Of a stretch of DNA of 7,891 nucleotides, positions 5,737 through 7,891 are shown one piece after another (position 1 is the first letter of the stretch; every line of letters starts with the position of its first letter). The translations under genes and the position numbers were made by a program. The notes under the pieces were generated by a model. That model was not told the DNA's origin. It saw only the letters and a program-made list of their open reading frames with translations, and made no database searches. Source of the stretch: Rickettsiaceae bacterium (GTDB lineage: Bacteria > Pseudomonadota > Alphaproteobacteria > Rickettsiales > Rickettsiaceae); the NCBI GenBank assembly GCA_021741285.1, contig JAIOYD010000063.1, positions 1-7,891 on the forward strand. The letters are read 5' to 3'.

Positions 5737-6525
5737 ATGAGCTTAAAAATTGCGACTTGGAATATTAATTCAATTAGGATGAGGCTACAACATTTGCTTG
5801 AATTTATTGAATCAAATGAGCCAGACATTATTTGCTTGCAAGAGCTTAAGTGTGAAACGGATAAATTTCCTACTGAAGAATTAAGTCATCTACCATATAA
5901 TTTTTATATAAATGGACAAAAATCCTATAATGGTGTAGCAATTTTGTCTAAAATTCCGGCAGATGAAGTTAAAAACAATTTTGATAAAAACCCCATTTTT
6001 GATCAAGCTCGTTTTATTGAATGTTCCTTCGGTACTTCTATTGGGTATATTAGAGTAATTTCTCTATATGCACCAAACGGGGGAGAGGTTGGTAGTGATA
6101 AGTTCGTTAATAAGCTAGAATTTTATGATGCGTTCACAAATTATATTAATTCAAAAAAGTGCTTAGAAGAACAATTATTCATCGGTTCTGATTTTAATAT
6201 CGCTCCTTATGATATTGATGTGTTCAACGTAGCCAAACTTCAAAACTCAACTTGTTTTACCTATAAAGAGCAAGAAAAATTAAGAACAATATTAAACTCA
6301 GGATTTGTTGATAATTTTCGGATATTACATCCCACTAAAAACGAATTTTCCTGGTGGGATTATCGAGCTGGGGCATTTGAACAAAACATGGGAATGCGTA
6401 TTGACTCTATAATTTCTACAAGCAATGCGGTTGCTAACTTAGTTTCATGTAAGATTGACTATCATAGCCGAACAAAAGATAAGCCATCAGATCATGCTCC
6501 TGTAATAGCCGAGTATAAAAGCTGA
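5737..6525 (+). CDS. xth: Exonuclease III family AP endonuclease (second, divergent paralogue)
   Basis: This is a second full-length exonuclease III family protein, also 262 residues, co-directional with mutM. The catalytic set is present: N9 in TWNINSIRMR, E36 in CLQELK, KSYNGVAILS at 62-71, Y111 in LYAPNGG, D152 and N154 in SDFNIAP, SWW at 205-207, D223 in MRIDSI, and D252-H253 in KPSDHAP. The residue after D223 is Ser rather than the His seen in the other paralogue; as I recall E. coli ExoIII also lacks His there, so this need not affect activity. SDFN replaces the more usual GDxN but keeps both metal/catalytic residues. Its role is likely to cut abasic sites and remove the 3'-phosphates that MutM leaves. 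The start is fixed by homology from SLKIATWNIN; a weak GGG lies about nine bases upstream. A 34-base AT-rich gap precedes the next gene. Confidence 0.92.
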   Translation: MSLKIATWNINSIRMRLQHLLEFIESNEPDIICLQELKCETDKFPTEELSHLPYNFYINGQKSYNGVAILSKIPADEVKNNFDKNPIFDQARFIECSFGTSIGYIRVISLYAPNGGEVGSDKFVNKLEFYDAFTNYINSKKCLEEQLFIGSDFNIAPYDIDVFNVAKLQNSTCFTYKEQEKLRTILNSGFVDNFRILHPTKNEFSWWDYRAGAFEQNMGMRIDSIISTSNAVANLVSCKIDYHSRTKDKPSDHAPVIAEYKS

Positions 6526-6559
6526 TTAAATATATTTTTTACACTAAATATTTACAAAA

Positions 6560-7786
6560 ATGAGCTCAGTTTATCACATTCTTAATCAAGTTCCGGCAAT
6601 AGATAAGGTGAATATTCAGAGCGAATATGAGCATCTAGTGCAAGAATTAATTCGCTCTGGTAGACTTCGAATAGATACAGACTATTACTGTAATTTTGTT
6701 CGTTTTACCGATAGCAGTTCTGCCATTAATATAATATTAAGCTACGAAGAATTAACGCCAGAGCTCTTAGGCAACACTAAAAATAACATCCGCAATCTTT
6801 ATAAACACAGTAATAAACTAATTGATGATACAAAAATTATTTCCATAATAAACGATCTAAACAAAAAAGCTAAAAAATTGCTTTTGGTAAATGATGAGTT
6901 AAAAACGCAATTAGCCAGAGTTTTTGTTCAATCTGCTCATCCAATTGTAATAAAATGGCTTTTACTAGACAATGTTGAGGTATTTATTACTTATTCGCAT
7001 AATATAGGCGATGTAATGGATATAGCTTCCTGGAAAAGATCAGGAACTAATAGTGGTATGCAGAGTACTGATGGAAAAAATGCGTGTATCTATGTCTCCT
7101 GTGGAGGCGATCCATTCGCCCAAAACAGTGAATCACATCCTACTCAAGGAAATGGCTGGGCTGCTTTAGCTAGATTACAAATTATTGCTGCGCAGGAATT
7201 GGGTCATTTTGCTGATATTAAAAGAGATGATTATGGTCGCCAAATTACACGGCACTCTTGCAATTTTGCCTGTACGAAAGCTACTCCCCATGTAAGCCTT
7301 GCTAGGAAAAGAGATATAGAAAGGAGTTCTAGTTTAAAAAACCTCCTTACTAGCTCTGGAATGGATAAGCTAATAAATATTGAAACAAAACTTAAGTTTT
7401 ATAATCAGCAAAAATTATCAGGGCTTAGAGTATTTTGGCTTAGATTGATTGCTAAATATTATAGTTATAAACTGGTCAATTTTGCAATAAAACGTAATTT
7501 CCTTTTTGTAAAACGCTTTTATGATAGAGAAAAATACATTGGATTAATGCTTTTGGCAATGATGGAAGATATGCTTTCTAATTTATCACCAATTGCTGAC
7601 GTATATAAAAGAGATGATCCTGAAGCAGAAGAGGCTATAAGCTGCGCTGAAGCTTTGGCTAGAGTTCCTCAACAAGTAATGAAATGGGGGCATCTTACCA
7701 CTAGAGCTACTATGCATGATCTGTATCACGTATATTACAGCGAAGTGATACCTTCATTAGACCTCTTGCATAACCGCAGGGATTGA
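6560..7786 (+). CDS. DUF2748-like protein of unknown function, conserved in Rickettsia
   Basis: The 408-residue product resembles, from memory, the DUF2748 family, known to me mainly from Rickettsia and with no assigned function. It has no signal peptide and no clear transmembrane segment; a hydrophobic-aromatic stretch (about 288-319) alternates with Lys/Arg and is probably amphipathic. The most striking part is 170-235: glycine-rich SCGGDPF near 180-186, SHPTQGNGW at 192-200, and ARLQIIAAQELGHFADIKRD at 204-223, followed by RQITRHS. The QELGH core (212-216) looks like the zinc-metalloprotease motif HExxH with Gln in place of the first His, on a helix as in true metalloproteases; H193, H232 and H244 are nearby. 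That similarity is inference only. Another probably conserved block is ALARVPQQVMKWGHLTTRAT at 365-384. No ribosome binding site is seen before ATG 6560. An insertion sequence begins within a few dozen bases of the stop, so the C-terminus could have been altered by insertion; the end of the protein does not decide this. Confidence 0.72.
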   Translation: MSSVYHILNQVPAIDKVNIQSEYEHLVQELIRSGRLRIDTDYYCNFVRFTDSSSAINIILSYEELTPELLGNTKNNIRNLYKHSNKLIDDTKIISIINDLNKKAKKLLLVNDELKTQLARVFVQSAHPIVIKWLLLDNVEVFITYSHNIGDVMDIASWKRSGTNSGMQSTDGKNACIYVSCGGDPFAQNSESHPTQGNGWAALARLQIIAAQELGHFADIKRDDYGRQITRHSCNFACTKATPHVSLARKRDIERSSSLKNLLTSSGMDKLINIETKLKFYNQQKLSGLRVFWLRLIAKYYSYKLVNFAIKRNFLFVKRFYDREKYIGLMLLAMMEDMLSNLSPIADVYKRDDPEAEEAISCAEALARVPQQVMKWGHLTTRATMHDLYHVYYSEVIPSLDLLHNRRD

Positions 7787-7795
7787 TTAAACTGG

Positions 7796-7810
7796 TTGCT
7801 TTTAAAGCAA
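7796..7810. repeat. Short inverted repeat just upstream of the transposase gene
   Basis: TTGCTT (7796-7801) and AAGCAA (7805-7810) form a 6-bp hairpin with a three-base loop, or nearly a 15-base palindrome. It lies 10 bases after the DUF2748-like stop and overlaps the transposase ribosome binding site. It could be part of the insertion sequence's left end, a small terminator for the upstream gene, or a structure limiting transposase translation; the sequence does not choose between these. Confidence 0.35.
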
Positions 7811-7813
7811 GGA
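7809..7813 (+). promoter_or_regulatory. Shine-Dalgarno sequence AAGGA of the transposase gene
   Basis: AAGGA lies six bases before ATG 7820, ideal spacing. It is the clearest ribosome binding site in the window and supports 7820 as the true start. Its first two bases are the end of the adjoining hairpin, so pairing could partly hide it. Confidence 0.6.
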
Positions 7814-7819
7814 TATTAG

Positions 7820-7891
7820 ATGAGGTTTGAACAAATAAAGTGTGAAGCCCAAGAAGAGTTTCGCAGATTGACGGGAATCAAGCGCACAACG
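7820..7891 (+). CDS. Insertion-sequence transposase, N-terminal 24 residues (probably IS5-like), cut by the window edge
   Basis: The open frame runs off the right edge after 24 codons: MRFEQIKCEAQEEFRRLTGI, then KRTT. The pattern of an acidic/amphipathic first helix followed by EFRRLTGIKR resembles the N-terminal helix-turn-helix of IS5-type DDE transposases found in Rickettsiales genomes; this is recognition from memory on a short fragment. The last 31 bases are about 55 percent G+C (17 of 31), far above the AT-rich genes to the left, consistent with foreign origin. The catalytic DDE residues, the other end of the element and any target-site duplication lie outside the window, so completeness cannot be judged. 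Confidence 0.62.
   Translation, partial: MRFEQIKCEAQEEFRRLTGIKRTT

Noticed and set aside
6403..6411. Loss of the His after Asp (RIDS instead of RIDH) as inactivation of the second exonuclease III
   Set aside because: All other catalytic residues are present and, as I recall, E. coli ExoIII has RIDL at this place, so the position tolerates change.
6526..6559. AT-only inverted repeats between the second xth and the DUF2748-like gene as a terminator
   Set aside because: The repeats (TAAATAT/ATATTTA) contain no G-C pairs and would be expected by chance in such AT-rich sequence.

Overview
The window is AT-rich DNA that reads like a member of the Rickettsiales, most likely Rickettsiaceae. The evidence is the low GC of the genes, the ubiquinone genes ubiE-ubiB, the exonuclease III and MutM types, and above all the 408-residue protein at 6560-7786, which I recognise as a DUF2748-like family known to me mainly from Rickettsia. 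The assignment comes from reading and recall, not from a database search. Mobile elements at both ends (a group II intron on the left, an insertion-sequence transposase on the right) suggest a mobile-element-rich relative rather than a streamlined one.

Left edge (1-638): the last 136 bases of a group II intron (domains V and VI) run straight into the 3' exon of a DsbA/Com1-like thiol-disulfide oxidoreductase gene. The exon also carries an in-frame TAA just before the conserved cis-proline-region strand. The gene is therefore interrupted by the intron and, even if splicing works, broken by a nonsense codon. A perfect 12-bp hairpin at 667-695 separates it from the convergent operon.

Centre left (727-4815, minus strand): a compact four-gene run read right to left: ubiE, ubiB, an exonuclease III family gene (xth) and hemW. 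Gaps are 2 and 14 bases, followed by a 4-base ATGA overlap. UbiE and UbiB serve ubiquinone synthesis and HemW is a heme chaperone, so three of the four support the respiratory chain; xth is a DNA repair gene carried along.

Centre right (4816-7786, plus strand): from a short divergent promoter region the genes mutM, a second and distinct exonuclease III paralogue, and the DUF2748-like gene are read rightward. MutM and an AP endonuclease act one after the other in base excision repair of oxidised bases. The DUF2748-like protein has no known function; it contains a QELGH sequence that resembles a zinc-protease HExxH motif with the first histidine replaced.

Right edge (7796-7891): the start of a transposase gene, probably IS5-like. 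It has the clearest Shine-Dalgarno sequence in the window and a visibly higher GC content than its neighbours.

I saw no tRNA, rRNA, CRISPR array or unmistakably new multi-gene system. The items most worth a second look are the intron-split dsbA with its extra stop, the DUF2748-like protein, and the two divergent xth genes flanking one promoter region. No gene-free stretch exceeds 300 bases.
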